Of a stretch of 64,000 bases of DNA, positions 33,398 to 44,196 are shown in pieces (the first letter of the stretch is position 1; every line of letters begins with the position of its first letter). Source of the DNA: Pisolithus tinctorius (taxonomy: Eukaryota > Basidiomycota > Agaricomycetes > Boletales > Pisolithaceae); the NCBI GenBank assembly GCA_024663395.1, contig JANFAH010000043.1:434001-498000 (forward strand). Reading direction: 5' to 3'. The translations under genes were made by a program, and so were the position numbers. Below the pieces are notes generated by a model. The model had not been told where the DNA came from, ran no database searches, and saw only the letters and a list, made by a program, of their open reading frames with translations.

Positions 33398-33867
33398 TGT
33401 AGGGAATGCGAACCTTTTCCCTACAAGAAGTCGCACTTCGGTTGGGTCGAAGGGAAGGTTTGAGGGTGAAGGATGTAAGAGAGAGTCGAGGAGGATTTGG
33501 GCTTAGGGGTTGTGGCTGAAAAGGGACTTGGTGTCGAAACATAGAGAGCTGACTAAGCGCACAGGTGGTCACAGTGCATGCCACGTCACTTGACAACTAT
33601 GGTACACCAGGGAGGACCAGACTACACTAGCTACCACCATTTTACTCCATGCTCTTGCCTTTGAGAGGACACACTTCAGCTCCCCTTTTCTTGCCAAGGT
33701 TCTTCTCTAGAGTCAAGAATTATATTTCTCGGGCAAGTTCCCTTTGCGTTTGTCTAAAGTACTTACCCTGCATCCAGACCAAAGCCCCTTCAGGGTCGAC
33801 CCGACTCGAGCAGAACCTACCTCTTTCGGAGTCAGAGTTCTTGGCCATCAGAAAACACATTCTTACA
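33398..33867 (+). repeat. Inner element 3' LTR (470 bp)
   Basis: Ends TGTAGGGAATG and ATTCTTACA, a direct repeat of 21572-22041 with scattered transitions. Confidence 0.93.
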
Positions 33868-34624
33868 GTGCATTGTGTCAACTTCATTATACTTGCCCCT
33901 TATACGTGTGTGTTGTCTGCTCTCTTTTTGTCCTAAGATGTCTTGCTGACATCGCTCCAGAACAACTCAGCTCAGTCCCAAGCCTGGGTCCAGGTGTGCT
34001 GTATGGGCTCTACTCCTCCTGCTCTCACCCCTCCTTGTTACCCTGCCAAGCCTGTAGTCGAGATCACCCAAAGGCCTGCTCGCGCTTCGAAATGCACTCA
34101 TGTCAAGTCTCCATCTCCCAGTCTGACTCCTCCCCCTTCGACTTCTGGCGCCTCCTCTTCTAACTCGGCACCACCCCCTTCGACTTCCAGTTCCCCTCCT
34201 TCGCTGCCTTCGCTTTCCAATGCTGAGATGCTGGTTGTACTTCGCGAAGCCCTTTGCACCACAACCGAAGTGTTAGACCGAGCCTCGAAGGGCCACATCG
34301 CATCCGAGAAGGTGCTGGGCAAGAGGAAATCGCGCAATTAAGTACCTTACACTATCTCTTTTCTGGGCTTCAACAGCCCTGTCGTCGTACCTCATGTATA
34401 TCACTGTCCAACACAGAATTGATCAGCACTTTTTGAATGGTTCAAAAGTTGTGACTTATTTTTTTTTTTTTTTTCAGAATGTGCAAGTTGGGGTGCAAGT
34501 CACACCGAATTATGCTCGAATTTGAGCTGATAGTCGAAGTGCCTTGGTTGAATGAGCACACTAATATCTACAACTGGAGGTCTCAGATACTCTCACCTGA
34601 CTCGCTCTCTTTGATGGCCTCTTC

Positions 34625-35992
34625 TCATAAGATGTCTTCGGCTTCGGGGATTGATTTGTCCTCTATCAATTCTTCTTCGAGCCTGCACAACTCTTCTTCA
34701 CTTCGGTTCATGAGTTCTTCTACCGCTATCGAGATTCGTTTCCTAGGATAATACAGGAGTAGGCAAAAAGCGGCATATTGAAGTCGGGAAATCGAGCCAT
34801 CAAGCTCAGCTAATAGGTATGAACCCCCTTCAGTTTGCCTGACGACTACCATGGGACCTAAGTATCTTGGCTTCATCTTGTGGTCAAGTTCCTTCTCAAT
34901 CCTCGTATTGCAAGCTAAGACTAGTGCTCCGGGTTCGAACTCATAGCTTTGTATCAACCCTTTTACCCTCTGCTCGAACTCCTTTGCCATCTGGCACCAT
35001 GCCTTGTATACTTGTTGATGAACCTGCTGTAAGTCTTCCTGTCTTTGCTGGAGCTGGCGGCACCTATACGATATCAGTTCTTCAGTCGAATACTTATCCT
35101 TGTCCCAATTCGTCAGAAAGGTCGCTTCGGTGAAGTTGAATGGCAATCTTGGCTCGATCCCATGGACCATCTGATATGGCAAAAGTTTTGTCGACTTTTG
35201 TGTTCTCACCCTTTTGGCCCAGAACACCAACAGTGCATACAATGACCATTTGCCTATTTTGCCTTCACAAGTCTTGACGAGAGCCTCTCGAATGGTCAGA
35301 TGTCTTCTCTCGACAACTCCATTGGCTTGAGAATTGTATGCCGAAATCTTTATATGCCTGATATCATACTTCTTTGCAAGGTAGGCGAGGGCCTGTTTGA
35401 ATGCGGAACCGTTGTCCATGACAATCTCCCCTACAGCACCCCACCTACACAAGATCTGTTCAAATATGAACCGTCCTAAGGTCTGTCCTGTCTCTGCACA
35501 CAGCATCTGCCACTCAGGATACGAAGTCAGAGAACACCTAGCTTGTACTATGTACTGGAATCCATTTGACTTCGGCATCACCATCAAATCCATGTATGCC
35601 TTGTAAAACAGAGGTTCGGGCATGGCCATGACAAGTGGGATATGGATCTTATCCATGCATCGAATTTGACACTTGTGGCAGGTACGGAGGAACCACTGTA
35701 CATCTCGATCTAGTGACAGCCACCAAAAGCAGATCAGTAATCTCGACTTAGTGGGGAACACTCCCTTATGACCCAAATCATCATGTGCTTGCTTCATCAA
35801 CTCCAGGTGTTTCTCATACGTGGGTACTACTCGATGCTGTCCCCTCAGTTCCCGGTGCCACAGTTCTCCTTCTTCAGGAAGAATCTCACCGCATATGTGA
35901 TTAACGAGTTCAGATCTAAGTCCAACATTCCGGGTGGCCGCTGTTGATCTTCGAGGAATTTGCAAACTACCTCCAACCATTCGTCTTGCCAC
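34625..35992 (-). pseudogene. Outer SR-gag gypsy integrase
   Basis: A 455-codon open frame. It includes the zinc site (AHDDLGHKG, CHKC) and the core residues Asp (YMDLMVMP), Asp (EIVMDNGSAF) and Glu (NGVVERRH), so the catalytic triad is kept. It continues without a stop through the [20 protein letters not shown] region to an acidic C-terminus at 34625. It is clearly better preserved than the inner copy (28580-30170). Confidence 0.88.
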
Positions 35993-38440
35993 TTCCCTTT
36001 TTCTGTCCTGGGGATTTCTATATCAGCGGTAGCATCTGTCCCTGACACCTGTGATAAAACCACCTGGGTCTCGGTCGCTTTGCTCGACCTCTCCAATCTC
36101 TGTTCTCCAACATAGGGGATCCATCCTAGTTTCGGTTTGACTACCTTTCGACTTTGAAAGAAAGCTTCTTCTCGATTGCCTCTCTGAGGGTTGAGGAGCT
36201 TGACTGCGAACGATCCCACCTCATCAATCCAATCTTCGTAATCATCTTCTGGTTCTGGATCCTCGTTTGCTCGAGGTCTCCTTGACAGCCCATCTGGGCC
36301 TCTATGCTTCTCCGCCAGTATATGTATCAGTTTGAACTCGAAGAGGAGTATACCAGCAATCCATTGATTGATGGTCGCATTCAGTTGCAGGTTGGGGTTA
36401 TTGATCATACCCTTGATGTACTTGGCGTCGACTTCCACAGCTAAATCTTTAACTCCAAATATGTGGTTGTGTACGTCCCAAAGTGTGCGAAATAGGCTGA
36501 ACAACTCTTGCTTCGCCTGGCTATAACAACTTTCCCTTTTGTTGAATGTGATCGATCCAAACCTTGACAGATAACGCTTCAAATCTTCTCCAACCTGTAA
36601 AAGCAGGTAGCCTACTGCCATGTGCGAGGTGTCAACAGCTAAAATGACTCACCATCCCGACTTGTAATCTATTGGTCTTAATGCTGGCGAGTTGGCGAGC
36701 GCTTCTTTCAAGTCGTCCATCACCGCTTCATGTACTTCATCGAATCTGAAGACTACTCCCTTCTTGGTCAACTCGATCAATGGTTTCGCTCTTTTTGCAT
36801 AGTCTTGGATGAAGATGCGACAGTAGCTGCAGAGGCCTAAAAAGCCTCACACTTCTGTGATGTTCTTGCAGTAGGGCCAATCTTGAATCTTCTGTACCTT
36901 GGATTCGTCGGGTATTCAGCCTTCATATGAAACCTTGTGTCCCACTACAGTGATAGACAGGACCGCTACTGCAAATTTCTTTGCAGAGATGGTAGCTCTG
37001 ACGTGCTCGAGGTGCTGTAGAACTCGATTAGTATTCACGAGGTGCTCCCACACGAACCTCCTGATTCCCAAATTCCCTTGGATCGTTTCATATGTTCCAT
37101 CTGCTCGCATGTACCTTGACTGCAGTCCTTTTACTGGTATGTCGTCAATAAATGGCATGGTTACTTCTGGTGTTTCCTCCCTGAGTGTAAACGACATGTC
37201 CCCATGGAACACTTGTACAGCGTTCATATAGCCCATGGGGAGTTTGGTCAACCTGAACATGCCAATTGGCATTTGAAAGGTTGTAAGGTCTCGGTAGTCT
37301 TCATGGATCACTTGGTGGTCATAACCGACCATAAGGTCATACATGCCATACACTGAATGTCCTGCGAACTCTTCTGCGATACTGTCCACATGTGGGGCAC
37401 CTCCTGAATCCTGAATCGAGACTGCATTGAGCGGCTGTAAGTCATGGACCAGCTGCAGTGATTTCCCGTCCTTCTTCACTACGCAAAACCATCTCGATCA
37501 ATAAGACAAAGTCGATGGTTTGTATACTCCCGCTGCAATCTTTTCCTTGATTATTTGCACAATGTCCCCATAGATTGCTGGTGGAATAGGTATATTCCGA
37601 TACACCCATGGCTTGTGTGGGACTGTCGGAATCTTGAGAGGCAGGAACATATCTTCTCTGAACATCCCTCTTTCGCTCATGTCCCAAGTGACAGCCTTCT
37701 TGTGGATTCATACTAGCCACTTGACTAGTTTGAGTTCTTTGGGCCACAAAAATCTGCCTGGGTCGCATTCGAACTTGTCTGCTCGCTCCTGTGTAAGTTG
37801 TTCCCTGGGTGTGAACTCTGGGGGTTTAACTGGTATCTGGGGGAGGCTAGCCAACGGGTCCCCCACTTCTCTCCTCTCAACTCTAAACTCTGCTGGTGTC
37901 TCTGTCGCAACCAGCCGAACCTTCTTCGCCATGGGTTTGTACTTCATCACTTGCTTTATCCATTCCTCCTTGTCCTGTAGCTCAGTGGTCAGACTCTCCA
38001 CCAAATAAGATTCGAAATGTAAACCTGAGGACTCGAAGTCCTCCTCTGTCATCGCAAACATCATCTTGTAACCTTTCGGTCTGGCCCCTGGGCATTCAAT
38101 CTCTGTTTCTTCACTTCGACCTTCTCCCTCGATGCTCCTATCTGTTCCTCCTTCGCATCCTTTACAAAAGGGTTCATCTCTTCGATACTGTCCTGCGTCC
38201 TTGCGATAAACATCTTGCAATTCTATTTCTATACCTGCAGGAAAAGTCAGTGTGTTGTTCATGCTCAATCTAAAAGAAACTCTATGGCCAGTCGCCTCTA
38301 TGGCTAATGTCGATTCTTGTTTTCTGTTTTCAGTTATATCTTGAAACTGCGAGTCATAGTCTGAGATGTATGTACTTGCTTCGTTCTTCTATACCGCTAT
38401 AGGCTGAGTGAGATATCCCAGCCTTACAGGGGTGGCCAAT
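35993..38440 (-). pseudogene. Outer SR-gag gypsy reverse transcriptase and RNase H, broken
   Basis: Segments at 38268-37708, 37768-37442, 37479-36916 and 36621-35845 together match the inner copy from end to end. The catalytic box is intact here: MPFIDDIPVKG near 37140. Stops at about 37708, 37498, 36900 and 36650 break it. The C-terminal segment runs through RNase H into the linker before integrase without the stop seen in the inner copy. Confidence 0.86.
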
Positions 38441-38507
38441 CCCATCGAAATGTCTCCTCACTGGCTATTTGAGTCCTGGACGAAGTCTAAAAACCCTCGT
38501 CCTGCGA

Positions 38508-39416
38508 TCAACATTGTACCTTATGGGGTTTGTGCCCTATCCTCTGAATATACTCCCTCTGCAAGACCACGTCCCTAAACTGAGGGAACTGGGCAAGGGA
38601 CCTTCTCGGTTGCGGTGAGATCTGGATCCTCTTTTCTGTCTCCAGATCCGTAAACTCGAGCATCTGTTGTCTGTTCCTATAGTCTTGTGTCCTAGCCCGA
38701 ATTGTGCACAGGAACGGCCTGCCCAGAAGGATGTCAAAGGGAGCTGACTTGACAACTTGAATCGGCACTCGCACTTCTGCTGGACCGATCCTGAGCGAAG
38801 TGTCTTGCACCAGGCCCAGTGTTTCATCCTTCGACTGGTTTGCAGCTTCCATAATGATTCGGCTATCCCTCTCTATGGGGAGATGCAGAACTTCAGCGAT
38901 TTCTTGTCACAGAGCCACTATCTGCAAACTGCTGTCGAGAATCCCATCGAGCTTGACCTTCCCAGCCAGCTCGACCTCTACTATTGTAAGTGGCATCGAA
39001 TCCATCTGCGCATACCTCTCATCTCCTATACCGCACTCAAACGCCCTCTCATCAATCAACCACGGCGACCCTTCCAACATATCCGATGCACCCGAGAAGG
39101 TTGCACCGAGCGCTACTTGCTTCGTTATTGCTCTGTCCTTGAACTCTCTCTGAACATCTGGACTTATAGCGAGTAGATCCCTTCCTGGAATCATGATGGA
39201 CTGGTCCAAGTATTGGTTCAAAACCCTCATCGCTGCTGTAGGGTCTTTGAACAGACTCGTATACCTATATCCTTTCCTTACACATCTTGATCTTCTGTGA
39301 CACATGGCTGGGCCTTCGGCGCAGAGGTAGGTCCCTGCGTCCTGCTGGTACTTCTGTCTGGTTGCTTTCCTTTGTCCTTCAAACTTGCCTTGGGAGCATC
39401 CATTGAGTCGGACCAA
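38508..39416 (-). pseudogene. Outer SR-gag gypsy protease region
   Basis: Two segments (39416-38907 and 38852-38508) match the inner 24437-25354 region. The active-site Gly is changed (LDSSLQIVAL against LDSGSQIVAL in the inner copy), and a TGA near 38906 separates the halves. ILLGRPFLCTIRA is preserved. Confidence 0.85.
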
Positions 39417-39451
39417 CTAGGTCCTGGCTGTTCTGCTGTCGAGGTTGCTGT

Positions 39452-41539
39452 TCATCTCTCTTTCCCAGGTACCACTACCCCATCGAACTTCGGGGTCTTT
39501 CGTTGCTGCTTATTCTCTTCCCTTCGAGCTGCTGAAAACACCTGTTCTGTTCCTGCTCGTCGCGCTTCATACTCAGTCTCTGAGATGACCTCCTCAGCTG
39601 TATCCTCTCCATCTGAAACATACTCTTTGATCCTAGCTCTTTCAATGTATTGGAAGGCATTGTGCACTGCTACAAACATATTCATGTTTGTCGGAGGATC
39701 CTCTTCGTGCTCAATCTGAATGATAGGCGCTTGCTGTTCCTCTCTCCTCCTCCTGTCCCTTGCCATCCATTCATCTATCAACTGGTACATTGGCTTGTCT
39801 GTTCTAGGGACGCATGTGCCGTCATTGAACTTTACCCTATTGTCTTCGATGACACACCTGCCAGCTGTGCGATATCTTTCTAACATGCAGCAAGTCCTCA
39901 TGCGGTGTCCTTGAAGGAAACAGAAGAAACAAATTATTTCTCAAGGTGGTTCATGTGCTCCTTCAACAACATTTCTGGCCAGTACAGGCACTGCCCTTCT
40001 CTGGGCTTGTGCTTCTGCCCTAACCTGAGGCTGCCTCTGGACCAGTTCACACACTATCCTCCCAGCCTCCTCTCCAGCCAATAACTGAATGACACCCCTC
40101 CTCGCAGCACAGCTTCTCGTCATATGGTACCCATGCCTCAGCAACTCTTTTATTTCTTGTAGGACCTTATTCATAGGCCAGGGGTCGTCTGAATCACGCA
40201 AACCATTTCTAAACTTCAAGTTCTCGAGCATATCTTTCTGGAGTTCCTGGTCTAAGCCCTCCCAGAAGTAACTGTCGTAGTCCTCCTGAGTGAGCTTGTA
40301 GCATCTATTAAGATAGCCCGCTATGGTCTCATACTGCTGAAGGTACTCTCTGAGGTCCTCTTCCATCGCTATAATCTTCCTGGACTGTGCTCGAATGAGA
40401 TTGACCAGGTCTGCTTTAATGTATCTCTTCTCTCATTCTCCTGCACCTGGGTACACATTCACCAGTACCTCTACAAACCTGTCCCATCTACCAGTTGTCT
40501 CTTCCACGAGCTGTGTCCACAAGTTCGCTGTATCGTTGTCCAGGTACCATATAGCCCACTTTGGCCACTCATACTCATCTGTACACCCTGCCTTCTTACA
40601 CAGGTGATGAATTTCTTCCAGGTAATGAACCAGGTCAGCTGTCTTCCCTGAAAACTTGGGTGCTTTGTCCGAAGACCTAGAGGGCATTTTCTCAAGCGGC
40701 TTGGGTTTGTCAGATGCCAGGGTGCCTTGCCCAAGAAGCCTAAGGATACACTGCCCTTCAGACAATTCTCCTGGCTGGGCCATTCTCCTCCTCAGCTCCC
40801 ATGCTTCCATAGACGGGGATCTATACTTTGAGCAACATTCCTTCTCGCACCTTTTCTCCTTGTGCCTGCAATACCTTCTTCTTTCCTCTTCTTTGCTTGA
40901 GTCGCTCGACAAACTGTCTGTGGAGTAAGACCTCCTATGGTGTCTACTTCTTGACTTGTCCGATCTTCTATGTCTGTGGTGACATGACTTTGACCTGTGC
41001 CTCGTTCTATAACTTGACCTGGAAGTCGATCTGTACTTGTATCTGTGTCTCAACCTCGACCTCGAGGATGACCTCTCCCTATGTCCTGACCTACATCTCA
41101 ACCTTGCCCTCGTCCTCGACCTTGAGGGCGACCTTTCTCTGTTTATTGACCTTTCTCTGGTCCGTCCTCGGTGGACCGCAGCTTTCAGATTGTTGACATA
41201 GATCCTGTCAGGCAGCTGCTCTGTCGCCCTTTCCTTTCCTTTCTCCCAATAGGTCATAAATGACAGTAATTCCTCTTCTTTTTCTCTCTTAGGCTTCATG
41301 AACTTCGACAAGCTTGCCAGTCGCCCATCGTCCCAGATTTCTTTGTACATGTCCTCTAAGCCAGTAGTGTTGACTTCTGCTCCTGTAAATGTAGGGATGG
41401 AAAATGGGATGTCTTCGGGCTCCTCTATGAATGCTGTGAGGGGTAACTCCATGAGCGGTGAAGGTGGTTCTTGTAGGAGCTTCACTGCTTCTTCTGTCAA
41501 ACCGAACAATGTTTCTGAGTTTGATCCAATGACTGGCAC
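39452..41539 (-). pseudogene. Outer SR-gag gypsy gag with Arg/Ser-rich domain
   Basis: Segments 41539-40433 (368 codons), 40366-39941 and 39901-39452 correspond to the inner gag. The Arg/Ser-rich block lies at about 41190-40900. The capsid-like part includes KFSGKTADLVHYLEEIHHLC. The N-terminal start is probably further upstream (to about 41740), where stops intervene. The inner copy's TGA at 23448 is CGA here. Confidence 0.85.
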
Positions 41540-41799
41540 TGGTGTTCAGTATTTTGTGAAGGTGGTTTCTCGTATCTGTTTCAGCTCTTCTGGTTCCAGG
41601 GATTCTGCAAGTGGAACTTCAGTGGGGAGCTTCTCAAGAGATGACTTAGCTAAACAGGGAGGCATTGCTTTCTTCCTTGCTCTGAGTGCCTCTTTCACCC
41701 TCCTATGTCTCTCCTTGTGAGCAACCCTAGCTGCCGTTCGCCTGAGGTTGTACTTTACTTCCTGATTGTCGGTTGAAGCCCCTCATGGTAGGCTCCAAG

Positions 41800-42269
41800 T
41801 GTAAGAATGTGTTTTCTGATGGCCAAGAACTCCGACTCCGGAAGAGGTAGGTTCCACTTGAGTCGGGTCGACCCTGAAGGGGCTTCGGTCTGGATGCAGG
41901 GTAAGTACTGTAGACAAACACAAAGGGAACTCACCCAAGAAATATAATTCTTGACTCTAGAGAAGAACCTTGGCAAGAAAGGGGAGCTGAAGTGTGTTCT
42001 CTCAAAGGCCAGAGCACAGAGTAAAAATGGTGGTAGCTAGTGTAGTGTAGTCCTCCCTGAGGTACTGTAGTTGTCAAGTGATGTGGCACGCACTGTGACC
42101 ACCTGCACGCTTAGTCAGCTCTCTATGTTTCGACACCAAGTCCCTTTTCAGCCACAACCCCTAAGCCTGAATCCTCCTCGACTCTCTCTTACATCCTTCA
42201 CCCTCAAACCTTCCCTTTGACCCAACCGAAGTGTGACTTCTCATAGGGAAAAGGTTCACATTCCCTACA
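41800..42269 (-). repeat. Outer element 5' LTR (470 bp)
   Basis: Plus-strand ends are TGTAAGAATG and TCCCTACA. It is a direct repeat of 19007-19476. The primer site adjoins on the left (minus strand CTTGGAGCCTACCATGAGG). Confidence 0.93.
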
Positions 42270-42601
42270 CCGGACATACTGTGTTGTCATGTTGGGCTGC
42301 CCTATGTACACAATGCAGATCTAGTCTGGGCTATGCTATATATGTCCCTATGACATGATGATATTCTATTTGAAGCCTCTCCATGTGACACCTAAAAATA
42401 TAATTGTAGCCGATTCTGGTGTCATGCATGACAATACAATTGTAGCCAATCCTGAGTGACACATGACAACATAATCACAGCTGATCCCTATGTTACGGTG
42501 ACAACTCATAGGTTGGCTCAACCTCTGCTGGCCCATGTCACACAACCAATTGTCAACCTCTGCTGGCTGTGTCACACAGCCTAACTAGGTACATGGGCTC
42601 A
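42270..42601. other. 332 bp between the outer gypsy and the Tc1-type transposon
   Basis: No gene. Short imperfect repeats of ATAATTGTAGCC..AT occur near 42400-42450, and CAACCTCTGCTGG twice near 42515-42565. Confidence 0.5.
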
Positions 42602-44045
42602 CTGTAAGACATGGATGGGCCTGTCCTGGTAGGTTACACCCCTGTCACAACATCAAGGCAGGCCCACCTATCATAACATGGAGAGGGTCACAACATAAGG
42701 ACAGGCCTGGGAGGAATATCATTTATAGTGTTGCAACATATAAATGGGCCCATCAGTAATGTCATTTCATAATGTCACAACATATGGATGGGCCTGTCAA
42801 TAGTAAGATGTACTGCTGTTGAAACATAAAGACAGGCCTGTCACTAATATCATTTAATAGAGTCACAACATAAGGGCAGGCCCTTCAGTAGTATTATTTA
42901 TATTGTTGCAACATATGGATGGGCCTGTCCACAGTAAGATGTACCTCTGATGAAACATAAAGATGGGCCTGTCAGTAATCTCATGGATAGCATCACAACA
43001 TATGGACAGGCCCTTCAGTAGTATTATTTATATTGTCACAACATATGGGCAGGCCTGGCCCCAGTAAGATGTACCCTGTCAAAACATAAAGATGGGCCCG
43101 TCACTAGTATCATTGAATAGAGTTGCAACATATGGATGGGCCCTTCAGTAATATTATTTATATTGTCACAACATATGGATGGGCCTGTCCACAGTAAGAT
43201 GTACCTCTGACAAAACATAAAGATGGGCCCATCAGTAATCTCATGTATAGCATCACAACATATGGATGGGCCCTTCAGTAGTATTATTTATATTGTCACA
43301 GCATATGGGCAGGCCCGGTGCCAGTAAGATGTACCCTGTTGAAACATAAAGACAGGCCCATCACTAATGGATTTGGTATCCCTGGCACCCACTGAACAGC
43401 AGCTTTCAATGGACACCATGCTGGCATGAATCGGAGATGATTTGAGTGACCCAGATCTCACAAGCTGCACCCTGGATGTATTTGGCATTACAGCAGTTTG
43501 CAGTACTGAGGGCACCGGCCAAACACAACAAAACTCATAGGTATCCTAGATAAAATATATATCTCAAATATTTCACTCAATTCTTGATGGATCTGAAAGA
43601 AAATTTGATATTCTGAATCAGCATTATCAGCTCTAGGGGATGATGTAGCAATCATGATGAAATAGCTGCTATTTTGGACAGGAAAAAATACTTGGTCATT
43701 CTGAGCATATAACAACAATTGCAAGTGATTTACACATTTCTATGGCTGTAAATGCCTCTAGCCATGATCTATACACTGGTGGTGAGGGAACCATGGTGAA
43801 AATCCAGTGGTTTTTCCATTGTTTTGTACCAACAGAGAGCAATCTGCACTCCAAATGGTGCCAATCATGTAACAAAAATTGCTCACTCCACATTGCATAT
43901 TTTTTTACAAAAGTTTCAGATCCATAAAGCCCTTCAAAATACCTAGGGAACAGTATCATACAGAAATGCACTTTGTTTCGCACTTGTTGAGGTAGTTGTC
44001 CATGCCTGTCTTATCTTTGTGTGTGAGTTGTGCATGCTGACTAAT
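42602..44045 (+). repeat. Left 1,444-bp terminal inverted repeat
   Basis: The outer 750 bp is a tandem array centred on GGCC palindromes; the inner 690 bp is unique sequence. Open frames on it are mirrored exactly in the right arm and are not called as genes. Confidence 0.92.
42618..43355. repeat. Array of GGCC-centred palindromes with 43-44 bp spacing
   Basis: GGCC cores start at 42618, 42661, 42704, 42747, 42791, 42835, 42879, 42922, 42966, 43009, 43052, 43096, 43139, 43182, 43226, 43269, 43312 and 43355. Steps are always 43 or 44 bp. Cores sit in palindromes such as GACAGGCCTGTC and GATGGGCCCATC. Three different 43-bp subunits alternate, giving a roughly 130-bp higher-order repeat. The array is mirrored in the right arm (to 48484). 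Confidence 0.93.
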
Positions 44046-44196
44046 GAGCCTCATCCCAGACACGCACCACACACAACATGTCTTCCTCATGGGTAACAAA
44101 AAGTCTGCGAGTGCTTGCAGGCTGCAAAAAACTGGCTCCCGAAGCAGTTTGCCCATCAATCAAGTTCCTGACACTAGCTCCATCTGTTCCCAGGAC

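Larger units (their letters stand above)
21572..33867 (+). mobile_element. Inner SR-gag gypsy element (12,296 bp)
   Basis: The LTRs at 21572-22041 and 33398-33867 are direct repeats starting TGTAGGGAA and ending TTCTTACA. gag-pol lies on the plus strand, an antisense gene lies between pol and the 3' LTR, and a 902-bp solo LTR is inserted between protease and reverse transcriptase. It is nested in the antisense gene of the outer copy: the outer gene's sequence resumes on the far side. The flanks CACAC and GTGCA are not a clean duplication. Internal stops are mostly CGA to TGA when compared with the outer copy. Confidence 0.88.
20653..34341 (+). pseudogene. Antisense accessory gene of the outer SR-gag gypsy, split by the inner element (20653-21571 and 33868-34341)
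   Basis: It runs against gag-pol between pol and the 3' LTR. It opens MSSNPNNSPPNIGILADDLV at 20653, then a Pro/Ser/Thr-rich region. A splice-like GT..CTTGACAG occurs near 20830-20876 and an acceptor CCCATAG near 21372. Next comes the conserved part DWHIELIEHTLKDGSFPIY and CDRCCIARAIC..GLKC (about 21430-21565), a partial Cys cluster. The inner element cuts here. Coding resumes after an intron ending GTCCTAAG at 33937 with LTSLQNNSAQSQAWV, a Pro-rich block (PAKPVVEITQRPA) and ASKGHIASEKVLGKRKSRN to the stop at 34341. The exact exon set is unresolved. The same gene exists in the inner copy, which argues that it belongs to the element. Function unknown; the Cys motif suggests nucleic-acid binding. 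Confidence 0.55.
19007..42269 (-). mobile_element. Outer SR-gag gypsy element, split by an inner sister copy
   Basis: The 470-bp LTRs at 19007-19476 and 41800-42269 share orientation (minus), and gag-pol runs from 41.5 kb down to 34.6 kb. The part beyond pol holds an antisense gene and is cut at 21571/33868 by the inner copy. Without the insert the element is about 10,967 bp. The primer site inside the 5' LTR reads CTTGGAGCCTACCATGAGG (minus strand), with TGG two bases in, so a tRNA primer is likely. The 5-bp flanks (CCCAG and CCGGA) do not match. Confidence 0.88.
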
